Assembly: GCF_022865125.1 (NCBI RefSeq)
Contig: NZ_CP094828.1
Span: 248,001 to 312,000, forward strand
Direction of reading: 5' to 3'
DNA: 64,000 bases
Origin: Acuticoccus sp. I52.16.1
Lineage (GTDB): Bacteria > Pseudomonadota > Alphaproteobacteria > Rhizobiales > Amorphaceae
Shown piece by piece: positions 45,243-54,908 of the stretch. The translations under genes were made by a program, and so were the position numbers. The notes beneath the pieces were generated by a model. The model saw only the letters and a list, made by a program, of their open reading frames with translations. It did not search any database and was not told the DNA's origin. Position 1 is the first letter of the stretch. Every line of letters starts with the position of its first letter.

Positions 45243-46502
45243 ATGACGTCGATGGCAGGCCACTCCGCCCCCCACGGCTTCGCGCTGCGCTCCGGGATGA
45301 CGGCCGCCGTCGTCGCCGGGCCGCTGTTCGGCGCGGTCTACATGATCGTCTTCGGCGTCCTGATCGCGCTGTTCTCCGGCGCGCCGGCGAGCCCCGCCGT
45401 CGGCGCCGCCGCGCTCTCAGGCCTCGTCGCCGCGGCCGCCTTCATGCTGCTGCGCGAGAGGCGCGGCGCGTGGCTGCGGCGGGCCATCTTCGCCGGGGCG
45501 ATGTTCGCGGTGCTGATCCTCGCCAGCCTCGGCGCCCCGTTCGGCCTGCCGCTCGGCACCGCCACGGCGTGGCAGCTGATCGGCCTCGTCGCGGTGATCG
45601 CGATGACGACGCAGACGGTGTGGATGTGCCTCGGCGACGCGCCGGCCGGCGGCGTCCGCCGCTACGACTTCGAGGTCCTGATCATCCGCATCCTGAAGGC
45701 GCTCGGCTTCGTCGTCTTCACCGTCTTCGTCATCCTGCCGTTCTACGTCATGGTGATGACGAGCTTCAAAAGCCAGGCGGATCTCCTCGCCAACCCGCTC
45801 GACTTCTCCGTCGATCTGACGCGTGACGATCTCTTCTCCGCCTATACCCAGCTCTTCACCGAATTCAACTTCGGCACCTACATTCTGAACTCGGCGATCG
45901 TCTCCGTCGCGACGGTGGTCATCACGCTGATCTTCGCGGTTCCGGGCGCCTACACCATCGCGCGGCTGCGCTTCCGCGGGCGCGACACCTTCGCCAACTC
46001 CGTGCTCCTCATCTACATGGTGCCGGCGATCGTCCTGGTGCTGCCGCTCTACACGGTGTTCAGCCAGCTCGGACTGCGAAACTCGATCTTCGGCCTCCTC
46101 ATCGTCTACCCGGCGACGACGATCCCGGTCGCCCTCTACATGCTTCAGGGCTACTTCAAGGGATTGCCGGGCGAGATGGAGGAAGCCGGCCTGATGGACG
46201 GCCTGACGCGTCTCGGCGTGATCGCCAAGATCACGCTGCCGCTCAGCCTGCCGGCCCTCGCCTCGGTGTCGCTCTACGTTTTCATGATCGCGTGGAACGA
46301 GTTCCTGTTCGCGTTCATGTTCCTGGACGACCCCGCCAAGTTCACGCTGCCGCGCGGTGTGGTCTCGCTGAATTCGTCGGAGCTGCCGCGTGAATTGATG
46401 ATGGCCGGCGCCGTCGTCGCGACCGTTCCGATCATGGTGATCTTCCTTTGGCTCGAGCGCTTCATGGTGCGCGGCCTCGCGGCTGGCGCCGTCAAAGGGT
46501 AA
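45243..46502 (+). CDS. Sugar ABC importer permease with extra N-terminal helices
   Basis: 419 residues, against about 280 for MalG-type permeases. The first 150 residues contain about four additional hydrophobic helices (VVAGPLFGAVYMIVFGVLIALF and following). The core has VMVMTSFKSQADLLANPLD and the EAA loop EEAGLMDGLTRLGVIAKITLPLSLPALASVSLYVF. Position directly after the first permease makes it the partner subunit. Confidence 0.93.
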   Translation: MTSMAGHSAPHGFALRSGMTAAVVAGPLFGAVYMIVFGVLIALFSGAPASPAVGAAALSGLVAAAAFMLLRERRGAWLRRAIFAGAMFAVLILASLGAPFGLPLGTATAWQLIGLVAVIAMTTQTVWMCLGDAPAGGVRRYDFEVLIIRILKALGFVVFTVFVILPFYVMVMTSFKSQADLLANPLDFSVDLTRDDLFSAYTQLFTEFNFGTYILNSAIVSVATVVITLIFAVPGAYTIARLRFRGRDTFANSVLLIYMVPAIVLVLPLYTVFSQLGLRNSIFGLLIVYPATTIPVALYMLQGYFKGLPGEMEEAGLMDGLTRLGVIAKITLPLSLPALASVSLYVFMIAWNEFLFAFMFLDDPAKFTLPRGVVSLNSSELPRELMMAGAVVATVPIMVIFLWLERFMVRGLAAGAVKG

Positions 46503-46514
46503 GGAGAGAGTTTC

Positions 46515-47567
46515 ATGGGCGCGATTACGCTCGAAGGGGTCGAAAAGTGGTTCGGCTCCGTGCAGGTCATCAAGGGTGTCGACCTGGAGATCGCGGACGG
46601 TGAGTTCGTCATCTTCGTCGGCCCGTCGGGTTGCGGCAAGTCCACGCTGCTGCGCCTGATCTCGGGGCTGGAGGACATCTCCCGCGGACGCCTCCTGATC
46701 GACGGCCGGGACGTTACCGCCGAGCCGCCCTCCGGACGGGGCCTCGCCATGGTGTTCCAGTCCTACGCGCTCTACCCGCACATGACGGTGCGCGAGAACA
46801 TGGGCTTCGGCCTCAAGACCGCGGGGGCGCCGAAGAAGGAGATCAAGGCCAAGGTCGACGAGGCGGCCCGCGTCCTGCAACTCGAGCCGCTGCTCGACCG
46901 GCGGCCGAAGGACCTCTCCGGCGGGCAGCGCCAGCGCGTCGCCATCGGCCGCTCCATCGTGCGCGACCCGACCGCGTTCCTGTTCGACGAGCCGCTCTCC
47001 AACCTCGATGCGGCGCTGCGCGTGGAGATGCGGTTCGAGATCGCCAAGCTGCACCAGCGCCTCGACGCGACGATGATCTACGTCACCCACGATCAGGTCG
47101 AGGCGATGACGCTGGCCGACAAGATCGTCGTGCTCCAGGCCGGCGTGATCGAGCAGGTCGGCACCCCGCGCGAGCTCTACGAGCGGCCGGCCAACCTCTT
47201 CGTCGCCCAGTTCATCGGCAGCCCGAAGATGAACGTCATGCCCGCGACGGTGGAGGGCGGGCGGCTGACCCTCGCCGACCACGCGGGCGCCGATGCGGCG
47301 GGCGCTCCGGCGGGCACCACCAAGGTCGGCGTGCGGCCGGAGCACATCGTCCTGACGGACCCCGATTCGGGCGACGTCGCCGGCGCGGTGGAGGTGGCCG
47401 AATATCTCGGCGCGGATGTGATGCTCTTCGTCGACTGCGGCGCGCTGGGCGTCATCAACGTGCGCCACGTGGGCGACGTCGGCCTGCGGCCGGGCGAGCG
47501 CGTCGGGCTCACCTTCCCGCCGGAGCGGCGCTACTACTTCGACGAGGCGGGCGAGGCGCTGCGCTGA
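46515..47567 (+). CDS. Sugar ABC importer ATP-binding protein (UgpC/MalK-like)
   Basis: 350 residues. Walker [11 protein letters not shown]-loop [15 protein letters not shown], signature LSGGQRQR, Walker [17 protein letters not shown]-loop [10 protein letters not shown], and a C-terminal regulatory TOBE domain from about 240 ([21 protein letters not shown]). It is the ATPase for the upstream permeases. Confidence 0.95.
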   Translation: MGAITLEGVEKWFGSVQVIKGVDLEIADGEFVIFVGPSGCGKSTLLRLISGLEDISRGRLLIDGRDVTAEPPSGRGLAMVFQSYALYPHMTVRENMGFGLKTAGAPKKEIKAKVDEAARVLQLEPLLDRRPKDLSGGQRQRVAIGRSIVRDPTAFLFDEPLSNLDAALRVEMRFEIAKLHQRLDATMIYVTHDQVEAMTLADKIVVLQAGVIEQVGTPRELYERPANLFVAQFIGSPKMNVMPATVEGGRLTLADHAGADAAGAPAGTTKVGVRPEHIVLTDPDSGDVAGAVEVAEYLGADVMLFVDCGALGVINVRHVGDVGLRPGERVGLTFPPERRYYFDEAGEALR

Positions 47568-47573
47568 GCCCGC

Positions 47574-48530
47574 TCAGAACTGCAGCACGCCCTTGACCCA
47601 GAAATAGTCGCCGGCGATGCGGTTCTCCGTGTCGATCTCGGGCAGCCACTTCGCCTCGATCGCACCGGTGACGTTGTCCAGCGGCAGCACGTAGGTCAGC
47701 ACCGGACCGATGCCGATGGATCGGCCGCGGAAGCCGCCCAGCAGTGCGCCCGGCCCGCTATCGTCGCTGATCTGTTGCAGGTAGAAGGCCTCCGCGCCGA
47801 TCCCGAGGTAGCCCGGCCCCACAGGAAAGAGCTGCTGCGCGCTCGCCTCGAGGTGGAAGAGCGAGCCGCTCTGGTACTGCGTCGCGGTGTTCTTGGTGTT
47901 CAGCGTGAGGCCCATGAAGCCGGACGCGCTGAACCCGGTCGCCGGGTTGGTGTAGGACAGCGACACGGTGGGGTCGACGGTCAGATAGTTCTTGCCGACG
48001 TTGGCGAGCCGGCCGACTTCGTATCCGCCGGTGGGCAGGTACACCGGCACCGACACCCCGAACTGCATGTTCCCGCGCTGCCACGCCAGCATCGCCGGGA
48101 TGATCGCGATATCGCCGATGCCGCTGTCGGTATGGGTCACCGGCACGTTGCCGAGCGGCGTCGCGACATTGGCCGACACCTCGAGGTCGATGAACGGCAC
48201 CACGAGGCCGACGGAGAAGAACGCGTTCGCGATCCGTTCGTCAAACGTGTAGGCGGCCCCCAGCGTCACGGCACCCAGGTCCGCCTCCATGTCGTTCGGC
48301 GTGAAGGGGCCGAGGACCTGCACCGGTCCCTTCGATCCGCCGTCGAAGTAGAGGCCGTCGACGTGGCCGGCCCAGCCGGGCTCGGTCGACGGACGGTCGA
48401 CCAGAGTGCCCGAAATTCCAGGGACGTAGTGCCCGTAACCGCCTTCTTCGCCCCAAGCGACCGAGTGCGCGGCCAAAACGGCAGCGATACCAAGCCAAAT
48501 TCGCAGCACAACCGTCTCCGCCCCCGTCAC
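47574..48530 (-). CDS. SphA-type outer-membrane protein (phenol MetA-degradation family)
   Basis: 318 residues with a signal peptide ending near VAWGE. Beta-barrel-like alternating sequence with GYGHYVPGISGTLVD, DMEADLGAVTLGAAYTF, FGVSVPVYLPTGGYEVGRLANVGKNYLTVDPTVSLSYTNP and the terminal WVKGVLQF ending in Phe, typical of outer-membrane barrels. Members sit in clusters for hydrophobic or aromatic compound use. Convergent with the sugar importer operon, whose substrate it might admit, though that is speculative. Confidence 0.85.
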   Translation of the reverse strand: MTGAETVVLRIWLGIAAVLAAHSVAWGEEGGYGHYVPGISGTLVDRPSTEPGWAGHVDGLYFDGGSKGPVQVLGPFTPNDMEADLGAVTLGAAYTFDERIANAFFSVGLVVPFIDLEVSANVATPLGNVPVTHTDSGIGDIAIIPAMLAWQRGNMQFGVSVPVYLPTGGYEVGRLANVGKNYLTVDPTVSLSYTNPATGFSASGFMGLTLNTKNTATQYQSGSLFHLEASAQQLFPVGPGYLGIGAEAFYLQQISDDSGPGALLGGFRGRSIGIGPVLTYVLPLDNVTGAIEAKWLPEIDTENRIAGDYFWVKGVLQF

Positions 48531-48806
48531 GCGACGACCCTAGCAGAGGCTCAAAAACGCGGCGAGCATCTTTCCGGCCAGATTTGAGGCTCCGTAATGA
48601 TGCGTGCCACTTATACAACATATTTGTTCTATTTTTGATCTTTGGCATGCATGATTTCTGCAGTTTTCCTGTCGTCTCGGGCGATGACGTTTCGCGCGGC
48701 GCGATGTGCTAGGCCTCGCCATACCCGCAAGCGCCGCCGGCAATGGAACCGCTATGGCCGAGAACGCCCCCCGCACCGTGAGCCTTCCTGCCCGTCGGAG
48801 GCCGGC

Positions 48807-50018
48807 ATGAACGCCGGCGCCCCACCCATCGAGATCAGCGCGTTCATCGCACTCAATCTCGGCATCGTCGTCTTCTTCCTCGGGCAGCGGCTGACGCAGG
48901 CGGTCTCTGTCCTGCGCGAATACTCCATCCCCGAGCCGGTGAGCGGCGGGCTGCTGGTGGCGATCGCCACGTTGGCGGTCCACCTCGCCACCGGGCGGCC
49001 GGTGACGTTCGACCTCGCCGCCCGCGACGCGTTGCTGATCTACTTCTTCACCATCGTCGGCCTCAACGCGCGGCTGAGCGACCTCGTCGCCGGCGGACGA
49101 CCGCTGGCGCTGCTGTTGGTGATGACGGTGGCGTTCATGGTCGTGCAGAACGTCGTCGGTATCGGTGCGGCGGTCGTCGGCGGATTGCCGCCGCAGGCCG
49201 GCGTCCTCCTCGGAACGGCCTCCTTCATCGGCGGGCACGGCACGGCGATCGCCTGGGGACCGGTCGTGGACGCGGAGTTTGCGGTCGCCGGCGGCACCGA
49301 GCTCGGAATCGCGGCGGCGACCATCGGCCTCATCCTCGCCAGCCTCGTCGGCGGGCCCATCGCCAAGCGGCTGATCGAGCGCAACCGGCTGACGCCGGAC
49401 GCCCCGCCGCGCGACGTCTTCGTGCTGCCGCAGGAGCCGCGCGCGCTGCGGTTCGACCATGTCGACCTGATGCGTTCGCTGCTGGCGGTCCACCTCGCCA
49501 TCGTCATCGGCATCGCCGCATACGAGCTGTTGGAAGAGCTGGGCGTGATGCTGCCACGGTTCGTGCCGTGCCTCCTGTCGGCGATCGTCCTGTCCAACAC
49601 CGTGCCGCGGATCGCGCCGCGGCTGTCGTGGCCCGCCCGCACGCCGGCCACCACCGTCCTGTCCGATTTCAGCCTCTCGGTCTTCCTCGCCATGTCGCTG
49701 ATGAGTATGGACCTTTGGACCCTTTCGCAGGCCGCCGGCGTCCTGGCGCTGACGGCCGTGGCGCAGACCGCCGCGGCGGTCGCCTTCATCCTCCTGGTGT
49801 TTTTCCGCGTCATGGGGCGGGACTACTTCGCCGCGGTGCTGGCGGCCGGCTTTGCCGGCTTCACGCTGGGCGCGACGCCGACGGCGGTCGCCAACATGGG
49901 CGCGGTCACAAAGCGATACGGCGCCTGCTCGCTGGCCTTCATCGTCCTGCCGCTGGTCTCGGCCTTCTTCGTCGACATCACCAACGCGCTGATGATCCAG
50001 GCGATCCTGTCGTTCTGA
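48807..50018 (+). CDS. gltS: Sodium/glutamate symporter
   Basis: 403 residues from ATG 48807. GltS family: FFLGQRLTQAVSVLREYSIPEPVSGGLLVA, the conserved loop ASFIGGHGTAIAWGPVV and the second-repeat loop AGFTLGATPTAVANMGAVTKRYG are the two pore-loop signatures. About ten transmembrane helices. Couples sodium entry to glutamate uptake. Divergent from sphA with 276 bp between; an AT-rich stretch at 48600-48660 there likely contains promoters. Confidence 0.94.
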   Translation: MNAGAPPIEISAFIALNLGIVVFFLGQRLTQAVSVLREYSIPEPVSGGLLVAIATLAVHLATGRPVTFDLAARDALLIYFFTIVGLNARLSDLVAGGRPLALLLVMTVAFMVVQNVVGIGAAVVGGLPPQAGVLLGTASFIGGHGTAIAWGPVVDAEFAVAGGTELGIAAATIGLILASLVGGPIAKRLIERNRLTPDAPPRDVFVLPQEPRALRFDHVDLMRSLLAVHLAIVIGIAAYELLEELGVMLPRFVPCLLSAIVLSNTVPRIAPRLSWPARTPATTVLSDFSLSVFLAMSLMSMDLWTLSQAAGVLALTAVAQTAAAVAFILLVFFRVMGRDYFAAVLAAGFAGFTLGATPTAVANMGAVTKRYGACSLAFIVLPLVSAFFVDITNALMIQAILSF

Positions 50019-50029
50019 GGGCAGGCCGC

Positions 50030-51115
50030 TCAGGTGTCGACGGTCGCCCGCGCGGGCCGGGAGGGATCGGCGAGCGCGTCCGGCGCCTCGGTCGGCGTCG
50101 CCTCCGGGATGTCGCCGTTGGCCGAGACGAGCACCGCGATCCAGCGCAGTTGCGGCACCTTGGAGCAGATGATGATCGCGACCGTCAGCACCGGCACGGC
50201 GATGAGCGCGCCGACGACCCCCCACAGCGCCCCGCCCGCGAAGACCGCGATCAGCACCACCAGCGAGCTGAGATTGAGCGAGCGGCTCATGAGGTGGGGC
50301 ATCAGCACGTTGGTACCGAGGATCTGCACGATCCCTACCGGTACCAGCACCGCGATCACCGGCCAGAAGGCAAGATATTGCAAGAGCGTCATCAACGTCG
50401 GCAGGACGATGCCGAAGAGCGAGCCGATCGTCGGGATGAAGCTGAAGAAGAAGACCAGCACCGCCCAGAAGACGGCCGCGTCCACCCCCACCAGCAGGAG
50501 CACGATGAACGTCGGCACCGCCTGCACCAGACCCACCAGCACCTGCACGGAGAGGACGTCGTCGATCGCGGTCTTGATCTCTCCGGCCATGCGGCGCAGC
50601 CGAATTTCCTCGGCCGGCCGACCGGCGATGGCCGACAGCTTGGAATCGAACGCCTGCGCCTCGACGAAGATGAAGGCGACGTAGAGGAAGACGACGAAGA
50701 TCGCCGAGGTGTAGGCCGCCGTCGACCCGGCGAGGTTGATGAGCAGCGAGCGCACGTCGATCTGTTGCAGCAGGTCGAGGACGCTGAGCTTCTCGTCGGA
50801 GCCGACATAGTCCTGCACCTCCGCCAGCAAGAGGTCGACGTTCTGCTGATAGAGCGGCAGGTTGGCGCGGAACTCGGCGACCGCGCCCACCATCATGATC
50901 GAGATGAGGGCGACGATGCCGGTGATGCCGAAGATGCTGACGAGGTGCGCCGTGGCTCGGCGGTGGCGCCAGCGCAGCGGCACCAGGCGCACCAGCGTGC
51001 TCGAGGTGGCGCTGAGCACCAGCCAGATGAGCAGACCCGTCGCGAGCGGTCGAAGCACGCTCTCGGCGACCATCAGGATCCAGATCGTCGCCGCGATCAT
51101 TACTGCGATGCGCAA
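50030..51115 (-). CDS. AI-2E family transporter (PerM/TqsA-like)
   Basis: 361 residues from TTG 51115, preceded by GGAGGG 6 bp upstream; the reading is open to 51205 but that stretch is Pro/Arg-rich and unlikely. Around eight transmembrane helices with a soluble loop: VLVGLVQAVPTFIVLLLVGVDAAVFWAVLVFFFSFIPTIGSLFGIVLP and GTNVLMPHLMSRSLNLSSLVVLIAVFAGGALWGVVGALIAVPVL are the family signatures. Family members transport AI-2 or sodium; the substrate is unassigned here. Confidence 0.9.
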   Translation of the reverse strand: MRIAVMIAATIWILMVAESVLRPLATGLLIWLVLSATSSTLVRLVPLRWRHRRATAHLVSIFGITGIVALISIMMVGAVAEFRANLPLYQQNVDLLLAEVQDYVGSDEKLSVLDLLQQIDVRSLLINLAGSTAAYTSAIFVVFLYVAFIFVEAQAFDSKLSAIAGRPAEEIRLRRMAGEIKTAIDDVLSVQVLVGLVQAVPTFIVLLLVGVDAAVFWAVLVFFFSFIPTIGSLFGIVLPTLMTLLQYLAFWPVIAVLVPVGIVQILGTNVLMPHLMSRSLNLSSLVVLIAVFAGGALWGVVGALIAVPVLTVAIIICSKVPQLRWIAVLVSANGDIPEATPTEAPDALADPSRPARATVDT

Positions 51116-51286
51116 TTCAACCCTCCGCGCGCGGCGCGTCGGCGGCGCCGCCCCTCGGCCTGCGCCACCGCGACCGGGCGATGGACGAAGCAAGAGGCGC
51201 ACCACCGTGCCAACGGAGGCGAACTTATCCCAATTGCGTGACGTGTCGACGCCCCGCCGGCGATATGCCTCGCTCTTCCCCGGCGG

Positions 51287-53671
51287 TCAGACCATCGAGA
51301 GGCCCATCGCCTCGCCCTGCCGGGCGATGAAGGGGTGCCGCGCGGGCGGCCGGGCGCAGCGGCGGCGCAGCGCGGCGAACGCGGCCGGGTCGATCGCGAG
51401 CAGCGAGGGGGTGGCGGGGCGCGCCCGCCGCAACGCGGCGTAGCCGATCCCGGCGAGGCCCGTCATCAGCCCCGGCGCGCCCGGGCCGTCCGCCGTCGGC
51501 CACCGCGCCGGCGGGCCGTGCCGGTGCAGCGCAGCGGCGAAGGCCGAGCCCGCCAACTCGCCGTCGGCGGGGTGGTCGTCGAGGTCGGCGAGCGTCTCCA
51601 GCGCGCCGGCGAGCCCGTGGCACAGCGAGAGGTCGGGGAAGCCGGCGGCCGCCTGGCGGTCGACCTCGTGGCGCACGGCGTGGGCGGCGGCGGCACGGTC
51701 GGCGGCGTTGGCGTCCGGCGCGTCGAGCCGCGCCGCGAACAGCCGCGCGAGGCCGATCCCCGCCGCGCCGTTGCACCAGCCGCACAGCACCGGCTCGCCC
51801 CGCTCCGGCGCCGACGCGGCCTCCGGCGAGCGCAGGTCCGGCCACAAGCCGTGGCGCGCATCGAAGCGCTGGCGCTCGTAGGCGTGGGCCGCGCGGGCGG
51901 CGTGCAGGAAGCGGCTCACCCCGGTCGCCTCGTAGACCGCGAAGAGCGCGTGCGCCGCGCCGGCCGCACCGTGGCTGTAACCCAGCAGGTCGCCCACCGC
52001 GCCGTCGCCGCCGCAGCAACCGGCCCCCGGCGCGGACCACGACCAGATCGCCTTCCCGCCGTCCTCGCGCCGGCGCGCGGTCGCCAGCAGCGTGTCGGCA
52101 TCGGCGACCGCCTGGGCGAGGAGGTCTCGCGCACCGAGGAGCGCCGCCGCGGCGAGACGGCCGAGCGCGCGGCCCGCCGTCCCGGACAGCACGTCGAAGC
52201 CGGCCGGCGGCGCCGCATCGGCCAACTCCAGCAGACGGCGCGCGTCGGCGTCGAGCGCGTCGGTGGCGAGGTGGCGGCCGGCCGTCGCAAGCGCCAGCGC
52301 GATCCCGGTGAGGCCGGTGTAGAGGCCGCCGTCGCCCGGCGCCGGATGCCGCATGGCGACGGCGACGGCCTGACGCAGCGCGGCCAGCGCGGTGGCGGCG
52401 GCACGCCGGTCCCCGGTCGCCGCGGCATAAGTCGCGAGGAAGAGCCCGACGCCCGCCTGACCCGCGTAGAGGTTGGGCCCGAGGGTGCCGAACGCGCTTC
52501 CCTCGTCGCCGACGCCGAAGTCGCCCGAGCCGGGGCTGGTCGTCAGCCAGGTGCAGCGCTCGCCGTCGTGGATGGCGCTGGTCATCAGATGCTCGGCGAC
52601 GCGGCCCGCGGTGGCGAGCGGCGGCTCGGCCGATGTCTCGCGCGCGGCCGCGGCCCCGCCGCCGACGGTCACCGCGCTACGGCGCGCCAGCGGCATCGTC
52701 CAGGCGGCCAGCGGGTCGGGCGATCCGGCGAGGCGATGCGGCACGTCGAGGCAGATGCCCGCGCCCACGAACGCCAGCTCGGCCAGCGCCAGCCGCTCGC
52801 GCGGTTTTTTCACCTCTCCGTCGGCGGCCGCGAGGACGGCGTCGGCCAGCAGGCCGCAGCGATGCTCGCCGAAGCTCTGCCCGCCGCGCGGGCTCTCCGC
52901 GTAGGCGAGGCCCGGACCGATGCGGCGCGTCATCGCCGGCGTCCCGCTGGCGAGGTGCCGCTTGGCCAATTCGGCCACGGTGCGGATGGCGCGCGCGGCA
53001 CCGCCCAGCGCGGCGTGCGGCAGATAGAGGACGGCCCCGTCGCAGCGCCACGCGGGGTCCGGGCGCGTCAGCACCTTGAAGTGGAACGCGATTCCCGCCT
53101 CGTCCAGCCGGCGCGCCAGCTCGCCCGCCAGCCACGGCGCCCCGGCGGCCGTGACGTTCCAGTAGAGGCGCCACACGCGGCCGTGCGTGTCGAACGGGGC
53201 ACGGCCGATGACGAGATGGTGCCCCGGCGAGAACGCCGGGCGCGCGGTCGGCATCGCCACCGCGACGCCGCTCGCCGCATCCTCGCCGGGGCCCGCGCCG
53301 CGCACGCTCGCGCGATCGGCACACAGGGTGATGCCGCCGCGGGTGACGACGACGCCGCGCGCCGTCTCGCCCAGAGGCTGCCAACCGTTCTCCCAGCGCA
53401 TCGCGGGGACGGCGGCGCCGAGGGCGGCGGAGATCTCCCCGCCGGCTTCCTCGCGGTGCACGCGGCGGACCGCCCGTGGCCAGCCGCAGCAGTAGAAGTC
53501 GGTATAGAGGCGATGCGTGATCGCGGCCTCGAGGGCGGCGCGGCGCGCCTCGTGCGAAAGGCGCGCCGCGGTCGCCTCGTCGGCGATGCTGAAACTGCGG
53601 CCCAGCCACGTGAAGGCGACGTCCGATGTCACGGTGATGGCGGCCAGCGCCGCCTCGACAGGCTGCGTCAT
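51287..53671 (-). CDS. HopA1-LanC fusion: putative lanthipeptide lyase-cyclase
   Basis: 794 residues, starting at ATG 53671 with an AGGAG site. Residues 1-330 match the HopA1 family (YTDFYCCGWPRAV; RVWRLYWNVTAAGAPWLAGELARRL; FHFKVLTRPDPAWRCDGAVLYLP; IGPGLAYAESPRGGQSFGEHRC). HopA1-like proteins act as phospho-Ser/Thr lyases in class V lanthipeptide pathways. Residues 400-750 are a LanC-type alpha-toroid: YSHGAAG (His567), GWCNGAAGIG (Cys633) and LCHGLAG (Cys684, His685) give the zinc and catalytic ligands. The fusion would make dehydroamino acids, then close thioether rings. No kinase domain is present; the separate kinase is 15 bp upstream. Annotated as a synthetase because of the precursor and exporter in the same operon. 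Confidence 0.85.
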   Translation of the reverse strand: MTQPVEAALAAITVTSDVAFTWLGRSFSIADEATAARLSHEARRAALEAAITHRLYTDFYCCGWPRAVRRVHREEAGGEISAALGAAVPAMRWENGWQPLGETARGVVVTRGGITLCADRASVRGAGPGEDAASGVAVAMPTARPAFSPGHHLVIGRAPFDTHGRVWRLYWNVTAAGAPWLAGELARRLDEAGIAFHFKVLTRPDPAWRCDGAVLYLPHAALGGAARAIRTVAELAKRHLASGTPAMTRRIGPGLAYAESPRGGQSFGEHRCGLLADAVLAAADGEVKKPRERLALAELAFVGAGICLDVPHRLAGSPDPLAAWTMPLARRSAVTVGGGAAAARETSAEPPLATAGRVAEHLMTSAIHDGERCTWLTTSPGSGDFGVGDEGSAFGTLGPNLYAGQAGVGLFLATYAAATGDRRAAATALAALRQAVAVAMRHPAPGDGGLYTGLTGIALALATAGRHLATDALDADARRLLELADAAPPAGFDVLSGTAGRALGRLAAAALLGARDLLAQAVADADTLLATARRREDGGKAIWSWSAPGAGCCGGDGAVGDLLGYSHGAAGAAHALFAVYEATGVSRFLHAARAAHAYERQRFDARHGLWPDLRSPEAASAPERGEPVLCGWCNGAAGIGLARLFAARLDAPDANAADRAAAAHAVRHEVDRQAAAGFPDLSLCHGLAGALETLADLDDHPADGELAGSAFAAALHRHGPPARWPTADGPGAPGLMTGLAGIGYAALRRARPATPSLLAIDPAAFAALRRRCARPPARHPFIARQGEAMGLSMV

Positions 53672-53686
53672 CGTCGGCTCAGCTCC

Positions 53687-54793
53687 TCATTGCGAGAGCG
53701 GTTGATCGGAAAGGCCGAGGCGCGCCGCGGCGGCCTCTGCCGGGTGTTCCAGGAATTCGGCCCCCATCGCCGCCAAGGTGGCGACGCGGGCGTTGGGTTC
53801 GCCCAGCCCGGCGGCATGCTCGTAGGCTGCCTGGATGAGCCGCGCGCCCACGTACGGGGCGACCTGCGCCACCGCGAAACGCGGCGCGCCCGGGGCGGCG
53901 GCGTAGGCCCCCCAGGCGGATTGGATGGCCGCGCAGGCCGCCGGCTCGGTGAACCGCGCCCGATCGAGGTGCCGCTCGAACCCGGCCGGATCGCCGAGCG
54001 GCGCGGACATGAGCCACGTCTCGACGAAGGCGGCGAGCAGGCCGGCGAGGTCCCACCGCGGATCGCCTATCCCGAGGTACTCGAAGTCGATCAGCGTCAG
54101 TTCGTCGGCGACCACCAGCGCGTTGGCGAGGCGAATGTCGAAATGGACGACGCGGTCGGCACGCCAGTCGGCGGCCATGGCGACGAGCGGCGCGATGATC
54201 GTGCGGTGGGCCTGCAACGTGGCGATCAGCTCGATCTGCCCACGGCTGAGCCGGCAGAAGGTCTCCACCGAGGGCGCGTCGAGATGGAAGATCGTCGTGC
54301 CGCGATGGACAGGAAGACCGCGCGCCGGAGCGGCCTGCGGATCGAGCGCGTGCAGCGCCCCGAGGGCCGCGCCGAGGCGGGCCGGATACGCGCCCAGCGG
54401 CTCGCCGGCGAGCGCCACGTCGGCGAGCCGGCGCGCGCCCGGCACCAGCGTCAAGGCGAGGAGGTCGTCGGCCGTATCGTAGGCGATGGCGCGCGGGGTG
54501 GTGAGCGGCGCGCCGGCCGGTATCAGCGCGGCGAGCGTCTCGTAGGCGGCCGCCTCGTGGGCGACGGTGCCGAACCCCGTGTCACCGTCCCCCCGCTTGA
54601 GGAAGACCCCGCCGCCGTCCCGATCGACGAGGCGGGTGTTGGCGTGGCGGCTGGCGCTCGACTGCAATCGTGCCCCGCGCCGCACCAGTCCGGCGACGTC
54701 CACGACGCCCATCGCCATCGCCTGGCGCAGCAGCACCTCGGCGGGGCCGGTATCGGCCGAAGCGGGCATTGCGGGTTCGAAGAGGTCCGTCAT
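53687..54793 (-). CDS. APH-fold kinase of the lanthipeptide operon (LanK-like)
   Basis: 368 residues from ATG 54793; the open reading to 54898 overlaps a hairpin and lacks family sequence. Aminoglycoside-phosphotransferase fold: nucleotide Lys66 in GGVFLKRGDGD, Glu80, catalytic loop VVHFDIRLANALV (His217, Asp219, Asn224), and metal-binding LIDFEYLGIGDPRWDLAG (Asp236). In class V pathways such a kinase phosphorylates precursor Ser/Thr before elimination by a HopA1-type lyase. Here it stands directly between the precursor gene and the HopA1-LanC gene. A small-molecule kinase is the alternative, but the context argues against it. Confidence 0.85.
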   Translation of the reverse strand: MTDLFEPAMPASADTGPAEVLLRQAMAMGVVDVAGLVRRGARLQSSASRHANTRLVDRDGGGVFLKRGDGDTGFGTVAHEAAAYETLAALIPAGAPLTTPRAIAYDTADDLLALTLVPGARRLADVALAGEPLGAYPARLGAALGALHALDPQAAPARGLPVHRGTTIFHLDAPSVETFCRLSRGQIELIATLQAHRTIIAPLVAMAADWRADRVVHFDIRLANALVVADELTLIDFEYLGIGDPRWDLAGLLAAFVETWLMSAPLGDPAGFERHLDRARFTEPAACAAIQSAWGAYAAAPGAPRFAVAQVAPYVGARLIQAAYEHAAGLGEPNARVATLAAMGAEFLEHPAEAAAARLGLSDQPLSQ

Positions 54794-54857
54794 GCGATGT
54801 CGCCTCGTTGGCCCCGAGCGGCGCGCGGGTGGCGGCGCACGTCGAGGGCGGGGGAAA

Positions 54858-54895
54858 CGGGCCGCCCACCGGGACCGGGGTCCAGGGGCGACCCG
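54858..54895 (-). terminator. Attenuator-type hairpin between precursor and modification genes
   Basis: A nested dyad (CGGG, GCCC and GGACC paired with GGTCC, GGGC and CCCG) starting about 14 nt after the precursor stop. No T-run follows. RiPP operons often place a partial terminator or mRNA-stabilising hairpin here so that the precursor is made in excess of its enzymes. Confidence 0.5.
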
Positions 54896-54908
54896 CACGG
54901 AATGCGTG

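Noticed and set aside
51287-53671. Class II lanthipeptide synthetase (LanM)
   Set aside because: No LanM dehydratase domain; the N-terminal third matches HopA1 pattern and a separate APH-type kinase is present.
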